Shown here piece by piece: positions 1-8,720 of a stretch of DNA of 64,000 nucleotides. The notes beneath the pieces were generated by a model. It ran no database searches. It saw only the letters and a program-made list of their open reading frames with translations, and was not told where the DNA came from. The stretch is from positions 558,001-622,000 of the forward strand of contig NZ_CP034661.1 in the NCBI RefSeq assembly GCF_003971235.1. The letters run 5' to 3'. Source of the DNA: Chryseobacterium aureum. Its GTDB lineage: Bacteria > Bacteroidota > Bacteroidia > Flavobacteriales > Weeksellaceae. Made by a program: the position numbers and the translations under genes. Positions within the stretch are counted from its first letter, which is position 1; each line of letters starts with the position of its first letter.

Positions 1-1087
1 CTACAATATATTTTAGATTGGCACCAAATCCGCTTCCGCCCGCCGTACCGGTTGTACCGATGCCGAAGGTACCGTACCCCTGTGGTGCCCAGTCCGTCTC
101 GGTAATGGCGATCGGTGCAATGTCTGCAATAGGTTTTACATTGATATTCCATGCATTTTGAAAAGATTGATAGTTGGTGACACCTCCCCAGTAACCCGGA
201 TAAATATGAACAGCATAACCAATATTACCACCGGTGATCGGGTTGTTTACATAGCCTTGGTAATGGGATTGCCATCCTGTACCCGGTATCCAGCAGACAT
301 TATTCGCCCCATTGTTACGGATGATAGTAACCAACGGCTGAAAGAAATTTTTAAGCGCTGCAAAATGTTCATTTCCTACGCTGCCCCAAGTACCATTGGT
401 CCCCAGAATCTCAACAGGTTCATTCGCTAATTCGAACATTACATTATCAGCATTTTTTAAACCTGGGTGCTGCGACAAAAAGGTCCATACCGTCTTAAGA
501 TAGCTATGATAGGCATCATTCACAGCAATACGGCTCGGGCATACACCGGGAGGACGCAGGATGACATACATTCCCAGGCTTCGGGCATGGTTGATCAGCG
601 GAATAATCACCTGATCTGTATACGTTACCAGGCGGTTATAGTTGAATCTTGAGATGTCATTCTCAGGGATAGCCGGTCCGGGATCATTGGTCCAGTACGG
701 ATCAATATGGAGGCGGATGTAATTGAGATACCAGCCGTCAGCAGCGCTGCTGAGCTTGTTCATGACAGCTTTATTATAGTTCAGAGCACCCTGTACATTG
801 TAATTATCCCAGGTACAGTAGCCGGAATTCGAACCATATTGACAGCCATTAAACCAGGGGCTGGGAGTTATGGCTACACCATGTAAGACAACATTATTGT
901 CACAGGGATCTTTAAGGTATTTACCTCCAACATGTAGCATGGGTGTTGCTGCCAATGCTCTTGCACCAGCGCCGGCATTTAGATTTTGTTCAGATTCTTC
1001 TAGTAAATTTTTTTCATCCATCGTAGAACAGCTGGAAAGAATAATTAACAGAAAGGCCAGAAAAAGCCACATTTTGTTTGTTTTCAT
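1..1087 (-). CDS. GH5-family glycoside hydrolase, lipoprotein (3' end outside window)
   Basis: The reverse strand reads open from the ATG at 1087 to the window edge, giving 362 residues with no stop, so the C-terminus is missing. The N-terminus is a lipoprotein signal ending LIILSSC with Cys20 as the lipidated residue, which predicts an outer-membrane-anchored enzyme. GH5 (clan GH-A) features are clear: FELANEP with the acid/base Glu223, VHIYPGYWG with His294, and ITETDW with the nucleophile Glu330. Family members cut beta-1,4-glucans, mannans or xylans; the neighbouring xylan operon suggests a hemicellulose substrate, but I cannot assign the subfamily. It is transcribed away from the regulator at 1728-2414. 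Confidence 0.85.
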   Translation of the reverse strand, partial: MKTNKMWLFLAFLLIILSSCSTMDEKNLLEESEQNLNAGAGARALAATPMLHVGGKYLKDPCDNNVVLHGVAITPSPWFNGCQYGSNSGYCTWDNYNVQGALNYNKAVMNKLSSAADGWYLNYIRLHIDPYWTNDPGPAIPENDISRFNYNRLVTYTDQVIIPLINHARSLGMYVILRPPGVCPSRIAVNDAYHSYLKTVWTFLSQHPGLKNADNVMFELANEPVEILGTNGTWGSVGNEHFAALKNFFQPLVTIIRNNGANNVCWIPGTGWQSHYQGYVNNPITGGNIGYAVHIYPGYWGGVTNYQSFQNAWNINVKPIADIAPIAITETDWAPQGYGTFGIGTTGTAGGSGFGANLKYIV

Positions 1088-1619
1088 AATGATATATTTA
1101 AAGGTTTGGTCTTATTTTTAGCCGTCAATAACGTGCTTTCGTATTCTGCACAGGAATATTCTGCAGATAAGTAAAACTTTCTGATTTATTAACGATGGAT
1201 TTGAATGAGGATTGATATTATATTTTTCTGTTGAAACTTCTCAACTGCTTTTCCCGGTTCTTTAATAATGGTTTTAACAGAGCAATACAATCATATCTAT
1301 TCAGTTTCTGATTTGAAAATCTTTTCCTTCTCTTTTTCGGGTCCCTAGGTATGGAAGTGTAGTGTTTGTAAAAAAATGAGTTGTTGTTAAATATGGTTAT
1401 TAGTTTTGTATAAAAATACATATAATATTAAATATAAATCAATATTTTATTAAAAATTAACAAAAAATTACATATCATAAATCAGTTTGTGAGCTATATC
1501 ATTATAAATCTTTGTGTGGTAGGAGAAAAGAAAAAAACTTATCATAAATTTTTATGACAATAGTGATAAAAAAGACACACTTACCGGGTTGACTTGATTA
1601 AAATTTCAGCCGAGGACAC
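1088..1619. other. Non-coding stretch upstream of the GH5 gene
   Basis: About 530 bases of very AT-rich DNA without a convincing gene. It should hold the promoter of the GH5 gene, but I see no good TAnnTTTG box on the minus strand. It contains an inverted repeat TCATAAA-TT-TTTATGA at 1542-1557. The 11-mer CTTATCATAAA (1538-1548) recurs, in the opposite orientation, upstream of the GH127 operon at 2786-2796. Confidence 0.5.
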
Positions 1620-1647
1620 AAAAAAAATCTCACAAAAGTGAGATTTT
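1620..1647 (-). terminator. Intrinsic terminator after the Nudix-type regulator
   Basis: A perfect 10-bp stem (1624-1633 with 1638-1647, loop AAAA) is followed on the minus strand by eight T residues. It lies 80 bases downstream of the stop of the regulator gene at 1728-2414. Confidence 0.85.
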
Positions 1648-1727
1648 AATAACGGTATGATGAATTTGTATAATCCAGAATTGTTAACTTTTTACAATTC
1701 ATTTCTAAACCTGCAAAGTATTATCAA

Positions 1728-2414
1728 TTAGATCTTAAACATAAATCCGCGGGAGATTTTTTTGTTGTATTTTTTTTCGTCGAAGCGGTAAAGAAAAGAA
1801 CCTTTCCGGGAAGAAGTCATATCCTTTTTATTGGTATTGACAAGGATATCCATACTGTTGATCTTACTCGTAAAATTACGCTTGTCAAATTTCTCATCAA
1901 AAATAGCTTCATAAAGATTCTGAAGATCCTTCATCGTGAAATTTTCGGGTAAAAGCTCAAATCCTATAGGTCCTGTGGATGCTCTTCTTCTCAGTCTGGC
2001 GACAGCATCTTTTACCATATCATTATGATCGAAAATAAGATCAGGCGCCTTTTGAAGGTCAACCCACTCTGCACTGTACTGCTCATTAATCTGAATATCT
2101 TTTTCTATATTGATCAGTGCGTAATATGAAATAGACATAATTCTGGCTGTTGGCTCACGTTGAATTTCCGTATAGCATTTCAGCTGTTCGAGATAGATAT
2201 TTTCAAGACCTGTCAGTGTGTACAGAACCCTGTTTGCTGCTTCATCAGAAGTTTCTTCGCTGCCCATAAAGCCACCCATCAGTGACCATTTGCCCATTTG
2301 GGGTTCAAAATTTCTTTTTACCAGAAGGATTTTAAGATTTTCGCCGTCAAAACCGAAAATGATACAGTCAACAGCAACAAAGTGTTTGGGATATTGTGAG
2401 TAATCCTCAGTCAT
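1728..2414 (-). CDS. Nudix-domain transcriptional regulator (NrtR/AraR type)
   Basis: A 228-residue protein with an N-terminal Nudix-like domain (about 10-140) and a C-terminal winged helix (about 150-228, beginning GFELLPENFTMKDLQNLY), the architecture of NrtR regulators and of the Bacteroides arabinose regulator AraR. The Nudix box spans G48-L70, but the catalytic REUXEE core reads RVLYTL, so its three catalytic Glu positions are Val63, Thr66 and Leu67. It should therefore bind a ligand rather than hydrolyse nucleotides. Its place between a GH5 gene and a xylan/arabinoside operon suggests that a pentose or oligosaccharide is the effector; this is inference. It is divergent from the GH127 operon. 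Confidence 0.8.
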   Translation of the reverse strand: MTEDYSQYPKHFVAVDCIIFGFDGENLKILLVKRNFEPQMGKWSLMGGFMGSEETSDEAANRVLYTLTGLENIYLEQLKCYTEIQREPTARIMSISYYALINIEKDIQINEQYSAEWVDLQKAPDLIFDHNDMVKDAVARLRRRASTGPIGFELLPENFTMKDLQNLYEAIFDEKFDKRNFTSKINSMDILVNTNKKDMTSSRKGSFLYRFDEKKYNKKISRGFMFKI

Positions 2415-2430
2415 CTTTTATATTTTATTA

Positions 2431-2438
2431 CAAAGGTA
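2431..2438 (-). promoter_or_regulatory. Bacteroidetes -7 box of the Nudix-type regulator
   Basis: The minus strand reads TACCTTTG, an exact TAnnTTTG match, 16 bases upstream of the ATG at 2414. No good -33 TTG is visible at the usual distance. Confidence 0.5.
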
Positions 2439-2928
2439 AAGCTTTTATGGATAAGATTTTATATAAATGTATTTTGTACACTTTTTAATAAACTTCATTT
2501 ATTTGATTTAAATTATTCCATAAGGATATTTTGGGAGATAAAACCGTGATCAAAAATGAAAAATAACACCGAAATCAGATTAAATACCTATGAATTAAAT
2601 GTTAAATTTGTGTTAAAATTAAAATTGAGATTAAAAATAATCAGATAATACAACTTAACATTAAAAATACGATAAGGTATTGTGGATATGATTAAGATTT
2701 TTATTTAAACCTGTGATTGATTCATTTTCATAGGCAATTGTAAGAATCTGCAGTTTCATCAGCCCGTCAGGTGATTATCTTATTTTTTATGATAAGGTAG
2801 TCCGGTTTTGGCTGTTTTTAGGGCTTTATAAAAGGTTTTAATTGTAAAAACAGCATAGTTTCGGGTAAAAAATGTTTTGTATATAGATTCTTTCCTTTAT
2901 TTTAGAAATGTTGAATTAACATTTATCC
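2439..2928. promoter_or_regulatory. Regulatory intergenic region of the divergent regulator/xylan operon
   Basis: This stretch of about 490 bases must carry the promoter of the xylan operon, but no exact TAnnTTTG box was found on the plus strand. It contains GATAAGGTA twice (2671-2679 and 2791-2799), the 11-mer TTTATGATAAG (2786-2796) shared with the GH5 upstream region, and a perfect 10-bp inverted repeat GCTGTTTTTA/TAAAAACAGC (2811-2820 with 2845-2854). These are candidate operators, not proven sites. Confidence 0.4.
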
Positions 2929-5301
2929 ATGACTCCAAAGTTTTCATTTATTGTATTGTGTTTTGTTTCATTTACCTCGGCGCAGGTGAAGAAGAAAATT
3001 CATTATTTTCCTTTGGAAACGGTAAAGTTATCAGAAAGTGTTTTCAGCAGAGCCATGTTGGCAGACCGTAAATATATCCTGGAGATGGATCCGGACAGGC
3101 TGCTGGCACCTTATCTTAAAGAAGCAGGACTGAATCCCAAGGCTTATAATTACCCCAACTGGGAAAATACAGGACTGGATGGCCACATAGGAGGGCATTA
3201 CATTTCCGCATTATCTCTTATGTACGCTTCTACAGGAGATTCCAGTATCAAAAAACGGATTGAGTATATGATTGATGAACTGGAACGCTGTCAGAAGACA
3301 TCTCCGGAAGGATATATCTCAGGAGTTCCGGATGGAAAAAAAATCTGGAAAGAAATTAAAGAAGGAAACATACGGGCTTCTGGCTTTGGACTGAATGACC
3401 GCTGGGTGCCGTTGTATAATATTCATAAGCTGTATGCGGGATTACGGGATGCCTATTGGTATGCAAAAAGTGAAAAAGCTAAAACAATGCTTGTCCGACT
3501 TACAGATTGGATGCTAAATGAAGTATCCGGTCTTTCTGATGATCAGATACAGGATATGCTGCGAAGCGAGCACGGGGGGCTTAACGAAGTTTTTGCAGAT
3601 GTCTACGAGATTACCCACAGCAAAAAATACCTGCTGCTGGCGCAACGGTTTTCTCATCAGGCTGTTATTACTCCCCTTTTGGCAGGAGAAGATAAGCTTA
3701 CAGGTCTTCATGCCAATACACAGATTCCCAAAGTAATTGGTTACAAACGTATTGCTGATCTTCAGAATAATAAGTCCTGGAGCAGTGCTGCTGATTTTTT
3801 CTGGCATAATGTAACCGAAAAGAGATCCTCAGTTATCGGCGGAAACAGCGTCAGTGAGCATTTTAACCCTGTCAATGATTTCAGCGGCATGATCAAAAGT
3901 ATTGAAGGTCCGGAAACCTGCAATACCTATAATATGCTCAAGCTTACGAAAGAACTTTATGCAACGCTGCCGGAATCCTATTATATAGATTACTACGAAA
4001 AAGCATTATACAATCATATCCTTTCCACGGAAAATCATGATCAGGGAGGGTTCGTTTATTTTACGCCGATGCGTCCGGGGCACTACCGTGTCTATTCACA
4101 GCCCCAGACCAGCTTTTGGTGCTGCGTAGGTTCCGGAATGGAAAATCACGCCAAATATGGAGAAATGATTTATGCCTGGTCGGAAAAAGATCTGTATGTT
4201 AACTTATTTATTCCTTCCACGCTTACATGGAAAAAGGAAAAAGTGGTGCTTCGTCAGGTTAATAACTTTCCGGAAGTTCCTGAAACAACATTGATCTTTG
4301 ATGCCGTGGGAAAATCAGCATTTGATTTAAAATTGAGATGTCCGCAATGGACCAACCCTGCGGAAGTAGAAATTCTGATCAATGGAAAACCGGAAAAAGT
4401 ACAGCTTGGTTCCGACGGTTATTTTACACTGAATAAAAAATGGACAAAAGGGGATGTCGTAAAAATGATTCTACCTATGCATCTTTCTGCAGAACAGCTG
4501 CCTGACCATTCCAATTATTATGCATTTAAATACGGACCTGTAGTACTTGCTGCAAAATACGGAACCGAAAACCAGCAGGGACTTCTTGCTGATGACAGTA
4601 GAGGCGGCCATATTGCTCATGGGCCGCAGATTCCCTTAAACGAAATTCCTGTGATCCTTGGAAATTCATCTGAGGTTGTGGATCATGTAACGCCTTTGGG
4701 CACATCAATGAACTTTGTTATTAAGGGGCTTTATCCGTCTGAAAAATTCGGAAAAGGATTTAGTCTTGTACCGTTTTACAATATTCAGGCAGAAAGATAC
4801 ATTCTGTACTGGCCGCAGGCGGACAAAAACGAAATAGAAAATATGCTGAAGCAAAAGGCAAAAGAAGAAGAGGAGACAAGAAAGATTGATAGGATCACAG
4901 CAGATAAAATTCAGCTTGGTGAGCAGCAGCCAGAGTCTGATCATTTTATTGAAAGCAAAGATTCAGGAACAGGATATATGGAAGACCGGCATTTCCGTGA
5001 TGCGGGAGGATGGTTCAGCTATCAGATGAAAAACAAAACAGGAAACGCTTTGTATCTTTATCTGCTTTATTTTGATGCCAATCCCAATCGTACCTTGAAT
5101 ATTGAGATCAATGGTAAAAAAATCACTGATCAGAATATGGAAGGAAAGTCTGGAAGTTCACCTCAATATCTGGTTATTCCCATACCGGATTCAGAAAAGG
5201 ATAAAGAAAATCTTACCGTAAAATTTTTGGCAAAAGAAAAATCAGCAACAGCTAAAGTCATCGAAATCCGTTTACTGACCGGGGATTACGAAAAGAAATA
5301 A
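2929..5301 (+). CDS. GH127-family glycosidase (beta-L-arabinofuranosidase type)
   Basis: A 790-residue secreted protein with a signal peptide (about 1-19, ending TSAQ). The GH127 (DUF1680) core spans roughly 25-640, with signatures DPDRLLAPYLKEAG, YPNWENTGLDGHIGGHY and FWCCVGSGMENH. Compared with the Bifidobacterium enzyme HypBA1, the cysteine-zinc active site is conserved: Glu310, Glu329 (acid/base), Cys331, Cys398 and the adjacent Cys399. The spacing E-x-C and the CC pair match. The last 110 or so residues form an extra beta-sandwich-like domain. The enzyme probably removes arabinose side groups. First gene of a six-gene operon; 32 bases separate it from the esterase gene. Confidence 0.85.
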   Translation: MTPKFSFIVLCFVSFTSAQVKKKIHYFPLETVKLSESVFSRAMLADRKYILEMDPDRLLAPYLKEAGLNPKAYNYPNWENTGLDGHIGGHYISALSLMYASTGDSSIKKRIEYMIDELERCQKTSPEGYISGVPDGKKIWKEIKEGNIRASGFGLNDRWVPLYNIHKLYAGLRDAYWYAKSEKAKTMLVRLTDWMLNEVSGLSDDQIQDMLRSEHGGLNEVFADVYEITHSKKYLLLAQRFSHQAVITPLLAGEDKLTGLHANTQIPKVIGYKRIADLQNNKSWSSAADFFWHNVTEKRSSVIGGNSVSEHFNPVNDFSGMIKSIEGPETCNTYNMLKLTKELYATLPESYYIDYYEKALYNHILSTENHDQGGFVYFTPMRPGHYRVYSQPQTSFWCCVGSGMENHAKYGEMIYAWSEKDLYVNLFIPSTLTWKKEKVVLRQVNNFPEVPETTLIFDAVGKSAFDLKLRCPQWTNPAEVEILINGKPEKVQLGSDGYFTLNKKWTKGDVVKMILPMHLSAEQLPDHSNYYAFKYGPVVLAAKYGTENQQGLLADDSRGGHIAHGPQIPLNEIPVILGNSSEVVDHVTPLGTSMNFVIKGLYPSEKFGKGFSLVPFYNIQAERYILYWPQADKNEIENMLKQKAKEEEETRKIDRITADKIQLGEQQPESDHFIESKDSGTGYMEDRHFRDAGGWFSYQMKNKTGNALYLYLLYFDANPNRTLNIEINGKKITDQNMEGKSGSSPQYLVIPIPDSEKDKENLTVKFLAKEKSATAKVIEIRLLTGDYEKK

Positions 5302-5333
5302 AAAACTGAAACCAATAAAAACAGATTTTTTCC

Positions 5334-7235
5334 ATGAAAAACAGAACCTTATACCTATTATTTTTTTTCGCAGTATTTTGTAGTTTTCAAGCAAAAGTAA
5401 GACTTCCTGCCTTGGTTTCTGACGGAATGATTCTTCAGAGAAACCAGGATCTGAAAATCTGGGGATATGCAGATGCCGGAGAAAAGATAACCGTTAAGCT
5501 TATTAATAAAACCTATACAACCACAGCTGACCAGAACGGGAATTGGATGGTAACGCTTCCAAAACTGAATGCCGGTGGCCCCTATAGGATGACCATTAAT
5601 GAAATCACACTTAAAGATATCTTGGTTGGGGATGTTTGGGTAGCGTCAGGGCAGTCTAATATGGAACTTCCGATGCGCAGGCTGAAACCTCTGTATGAAA
5701 ATGAAATTAAAAACGCGAACAATCAGAATATAAGATTCTTTACGGTTCCGCAGAAATACAACTTTAAAACTCCACAAGATGATCTTGACGGAGGAAAGTG
5801 GGAAAGTACAAACCCTCAGACCATTCTTAATTTTTCGGGGGTAGCGTATTTCTTTGCCAAACAACTCAACGAGAAAAATAAGGTTCCCGTAGGAATTATT
5901 CATGCAAGTCTGGGAGGATCACCCGTTCAGGCATGGATGGATGAGAAATCTTTACAAAAATACCCGGAATACCTTTCCGAAGCAGAAAAATGGAAAAATG
6001 ATGACCTGATAAAATCTACAGAATCAGAGGAACAGTCCTTAAGTAAAGCCTGGTATGCAGAGCTTGATCAAAGTGATATCGGGCTGAATCAGCATTGGGA
6101 AAAAGAAAGTGACGTTTCAGGATGGAAAACGATGCTGGTACCGGGATCATGGGAGGATCAGGAAGGTTCTTTTGACGGTTCAGTATGGCTGCGTAAAGAA
6201 ATCATCCTGCCCAAAGGCACAGATCAGAAAACGGCATTCCTAAATCTGGGAAGGATAAAAGACGCTGATGTCACGTATATTAACGGAATTAAAGTAGGAA
6301 ATGTCACCTATGAATATCCTCCGCGATGGTATGAAATTCCAAAAGGTGTTTTAAAAGAAGGAAAAAATACCATTACGGTAAGGGTCATCAATGGCAGCGG
6401 AAAAGGACAGTTTATTGCTGATAAACCATATTATCTTGAAATAGACGGCCAAAAAACAGACCTTAAGGGTGAATGGAAATATAAAACAGGAGCCAAAATG
6501 GAAAGAATGGCTCCGGGCCAGACATTTATCCGCTGGAAGCCGGTAGGTCTTTATAATGCTATGATTAACCCGCTGATCCACTATAAGATTAAAGGATTCA
6601 TCTGGTATCAGGGCGAAAGCAATACCGGAAAACCTAAAGAATATGGAGATTTGCTGTCAACCATGATCTCAGACTGGCGCTCAAAATGGAATAAAAATGA
6701 TCTGCCCTTCCTGATTGTGCAGCTGGCGAATTTCATGGAAAAAAAAGATGAGCCTCTGGACAGCGGCTGGGCTGAGCTGAGAGAGCAGCAGAGACAGGTT
6801 TCTCTTCACGTTCCTTTTACAGGGCTTGCAGTGGCTATTGATCTGGGAGAATGGAACGATATTCATCCGCTCAATAAAAAAACAGTAGGTGACAGGCTGG
6901 CTTTACAGGCTCAGAAAATCGGAGAGGGGAAAAAAATTATTGCTGACGGCCCCGTTTATCAATCAATGAAAAAAGAAGGAAATACCATAATCCTATCTTT
7001 CAGACCCGGTACAGATGATTTGGTGCAGGGCGGTCTGAAAGGTTTCGCCATTAAGCAGAAAGACGGCAGGTATCAGTGGGCAAAAGCAAAAACAAAAGGA
7101 AATAAAGTCATCGTTTGGAATGATCAGATAACTGACCCTGTACATGTGCGCTACGATTGGGCAGATAACCCTGACGGCAATCTTAAAAATACGAGTGGTC
7201 TTCCGGCTTCACCGTTTACAACTGAAAAAAAATAA
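5334..7235 (+). CDS. SGNH/SASA-family carbohydrate acetylesterase with inserted jelly-roll domain
   Basis: A 633-residue secreted protein with a signal peptide (1-20). The SGNH hydrolase motifs are GQSNMEL with the nucleophile Ser108, WYQGESNT at 424-431, and NDIHP with Asp509 and His511 completing the triad. Between the first and second blocks (about 240-375) sits a sugar-binding jelly-roll domain like that of GH2 enzymes (motifs PGSWED, VWLRKEI, GRIKDADVTYING). This nested layout resembles sialate O-acetylesterase-type proteins and xylan acetylesterases of family CE20. Within a xylan operon the likely job is removal of acetyl groups from xylan or xylo-oligosaccharides. The exact CE family is uncertain. 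Confidence 0.8.
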   Translation: MKNRTLYLLFFFAVFCSFQAKVRLPALVSDGMILQRNQDLKIWGYADAGEKITVKLINKTYTTTADQNGNWMVTLPKLNAGGPYRMTINEITLKDILVGDVWVASGQSNMELPMRRLKPLYENEIKNANNQNIRFFTVPQKYNFKTPQDDLDGGKWESTNPQTILNFSGVAYFFAKQLNEKNKVPVGIIHASLGGSPVQAWMDEKSLQKYPEYLSEAEKWKNDDLIKSTESEEQSLSKAWYAELDQSDIGLNQHWEKESDVSGWKTMLVPGSWEDQEGSFDGSVWLRKEIILPKGTDQKTAFLNLGRIKDADVTYINGIKVGNVTYEYPPRWYEIPKGVLKEGKNTITVRVINGSGKGQFIADKPYYLEIDGQKTDLKGEWKYKTGAKMERMAPGQTFIRWKPVGLYNAMINPLIHYKIKGFIWYQGESNTGKPKEYGDLLSTMISDWRSKWNKNDLPFLIVQLANFMEKKDEPLDSGWAELREQQRQVSLHVPFTGLAVAIDLGEWNDIHPLNKKTVGDRLALQAQKIGEGKKIIADGPVYQSMKKEGNTIILSFRPGTDDLVQGGLKGFAIKQKDGRYQWAKAKTKGNKVIVWNDQITDPVHVRYDWADNPDGNLKNTSGLPASPFTTEKK

Positions 7236-7263
7236 TTTAACATAGAAAATCGTATCAAATTCA

Positions 7264-8709
7264 ATGGATAATCAGCCACAAAAAATATCGGTAATCGAGA
7301 AAATGGGGTACAGCCTGGGAGATCTGGCGGCAAACCTGGTTTTTCAGACTTTAGTGACCTATCTGACCTATTTTTATACCGATATCTACGGACTCAAAGC
7401 GGAGGATGCCTCTTTAATTACACTTACTGTAGGTTTAATTGCCGGGTTCGGTTTCAATCCGCTTATCGGGGCGCTGGCAGACCGTACAAGCTCACGATGG
7501 GGAAAATTTCGTCCATGGATTTTATTTACTGCCGTACCGCTTGGTATTGCAGCGCTGCTAGCCTTCAGTACCCCTCATTTTTCATATCAGGGTAAAATGA
7601 TCTATGCAGCAGTTACCTATTCATTATTACTTTTACTGTACGCATCCAATAACCTGCCTTATGCTGCTTTAAGCGGTGTTATTACAGGAGATATGGGAGA
7701 ACGGAACAGTATTTCTTCCTACCGTTTTGTAGCGGTAATGTTTGCACAGTTCTTTGTGCAGGTGTTCATGCTTCCTATTATTTTATATGTAGGGCAGGGA
7801 GATAAAGCACAGGGAATTGAAACCGTAATGACATGGCTGGCAGTGATCGGATCCATCATGCTTTTGATTACTTTTTTTACGACCAAAGAAAGAATTATTC
7901 CCAAACCGGAGCAGAAATCTAGTCTGAAAGAGGATTTAAAGGATTTATTCCAGAACAGGCCATGGATTATTATGCTGACCGTGACTGCATTCATATTTAT
8001 CACACTGGCAATGAAAGGCGGATCTTATGTATATTATTTTAATAATTATGTAGACGAAAATGCCCTTAGGAGTTTTATTTCACCCATTACAGCATTTTTC
8101 AATTCTGCAGGAATGAATTTCTTTGGCGAAGATCCAAAGTCTGCGGGATTCGGATTGTTTAATGCAGGAGGAATTGTGATGATGATCGTAGGAATTACCT
8201 TTTCTAAAAAGCTGGCAGACAGATTTGGAAAACGCGATACCTTTATTGCATCATTATTCATTTCTACACTATTTATTCTCGCCTTTATACTGTATCCTCC
8301 GAAAGCAGTCGGGATCATGTTTCTGTCACAGATTGTACACGGATTTTTTTACGGAATCAGTACACCGCTTTTGTGGGCTATGATTGCCGATGTTGCCGAC
8401 TATTCGGAATGGAAAAACAACCGCAGGGCAACCGCAATTATTTTCTCTGCCATGATGGTAGGCCTTAAAGTGGGTCTCAGCATAGGAAGCTCTTTAGTAG
8501 CCCTGATCATAGGAAAATACGGATATATCTCAGTGCATGGGAACGAGCAGGTGATTCAGCCTGAAACCGTGGCAGCCGGTGCCAAAATGCTGGTAAGTAT
8601 ATTTCCGTCTATCCCGTTTTTTATTGCCTGCGGACTGCTATTATTTTATAAAATCAACAAAAAAATGGAAGTTCAGATTGAGAAAGATCTGGCAGAAAGA
8701 AGAAAATAA
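7264..8709 (+). CDS. GPH-family sugar:cation symporter
   Basis: A 481-residue integral membrane protein with about 12 hydrophobic segments. The N-terminus (GYSLGDLAANLVFQ, then LTYFYTDIYGL) and the loop ADRTSSRWGKFRPW are hallmarks of the glycoside-pentoside-hexuronide family (MelB, XynP, YicJ). Its position between an esterase and a xylanase points to uptake of xylosides, aldouronates or arabinosides across the inner membrane. Gaps are 28 bases upstream and 11 bases downstream, so it is part of the operon. Substrate is inferred from context only. Confidence 0.85.
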   Translation: MDNQPQKISVIEKMGYSLGDLAANLVFQTLVTYLTYFYTDIYGLKAEDASLITLTVGLIAGFGFNPLIGALADRTSSRWGKFRPWILFTAVPLGIAALLAFSTPHFSYQGKMIYAAVTYSLLLLLYASNNLPYAALSGVITGDMGERNSISSYRFVAVMFAQFFVQVFMLPIILYVGQGDKAQGIETVMTWLAVIGSIMLLITFFTTKERIIPKPEQKSSLKEDLKDLFQNRPWIIMLTVTAFIFITLAMKGGSYVYYFNNYVDENALRSFISPITAFFNSAGMNFFGEDPKSAGFGLFNAGGIVMMIVGITFSKKLADRFGKRDTFIASLFISTLFILAFILYPPKAVGIMFLSQIVHGFFYGISTPLLWAMIADVADYSEWKNNRRATAIIFSAMMVGLKVGLSIGSSLVALIIGKYGYISVHGNEQVIQPETVAAGAKMLVSIFPSIPFFIACGLLLFYKINKKMEVQIEKDLAERRK

Positions 8710-8720
8710 AAAAGATCAAT

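Noticed and set aside
1218..1421. 67-codon minus-strand ORF upstream of the GH5 gene
   Set aside because: Composition is driven by AT-rich repeats and basic codons, no family resemblance, no promoter or good context; kept as non-coding.
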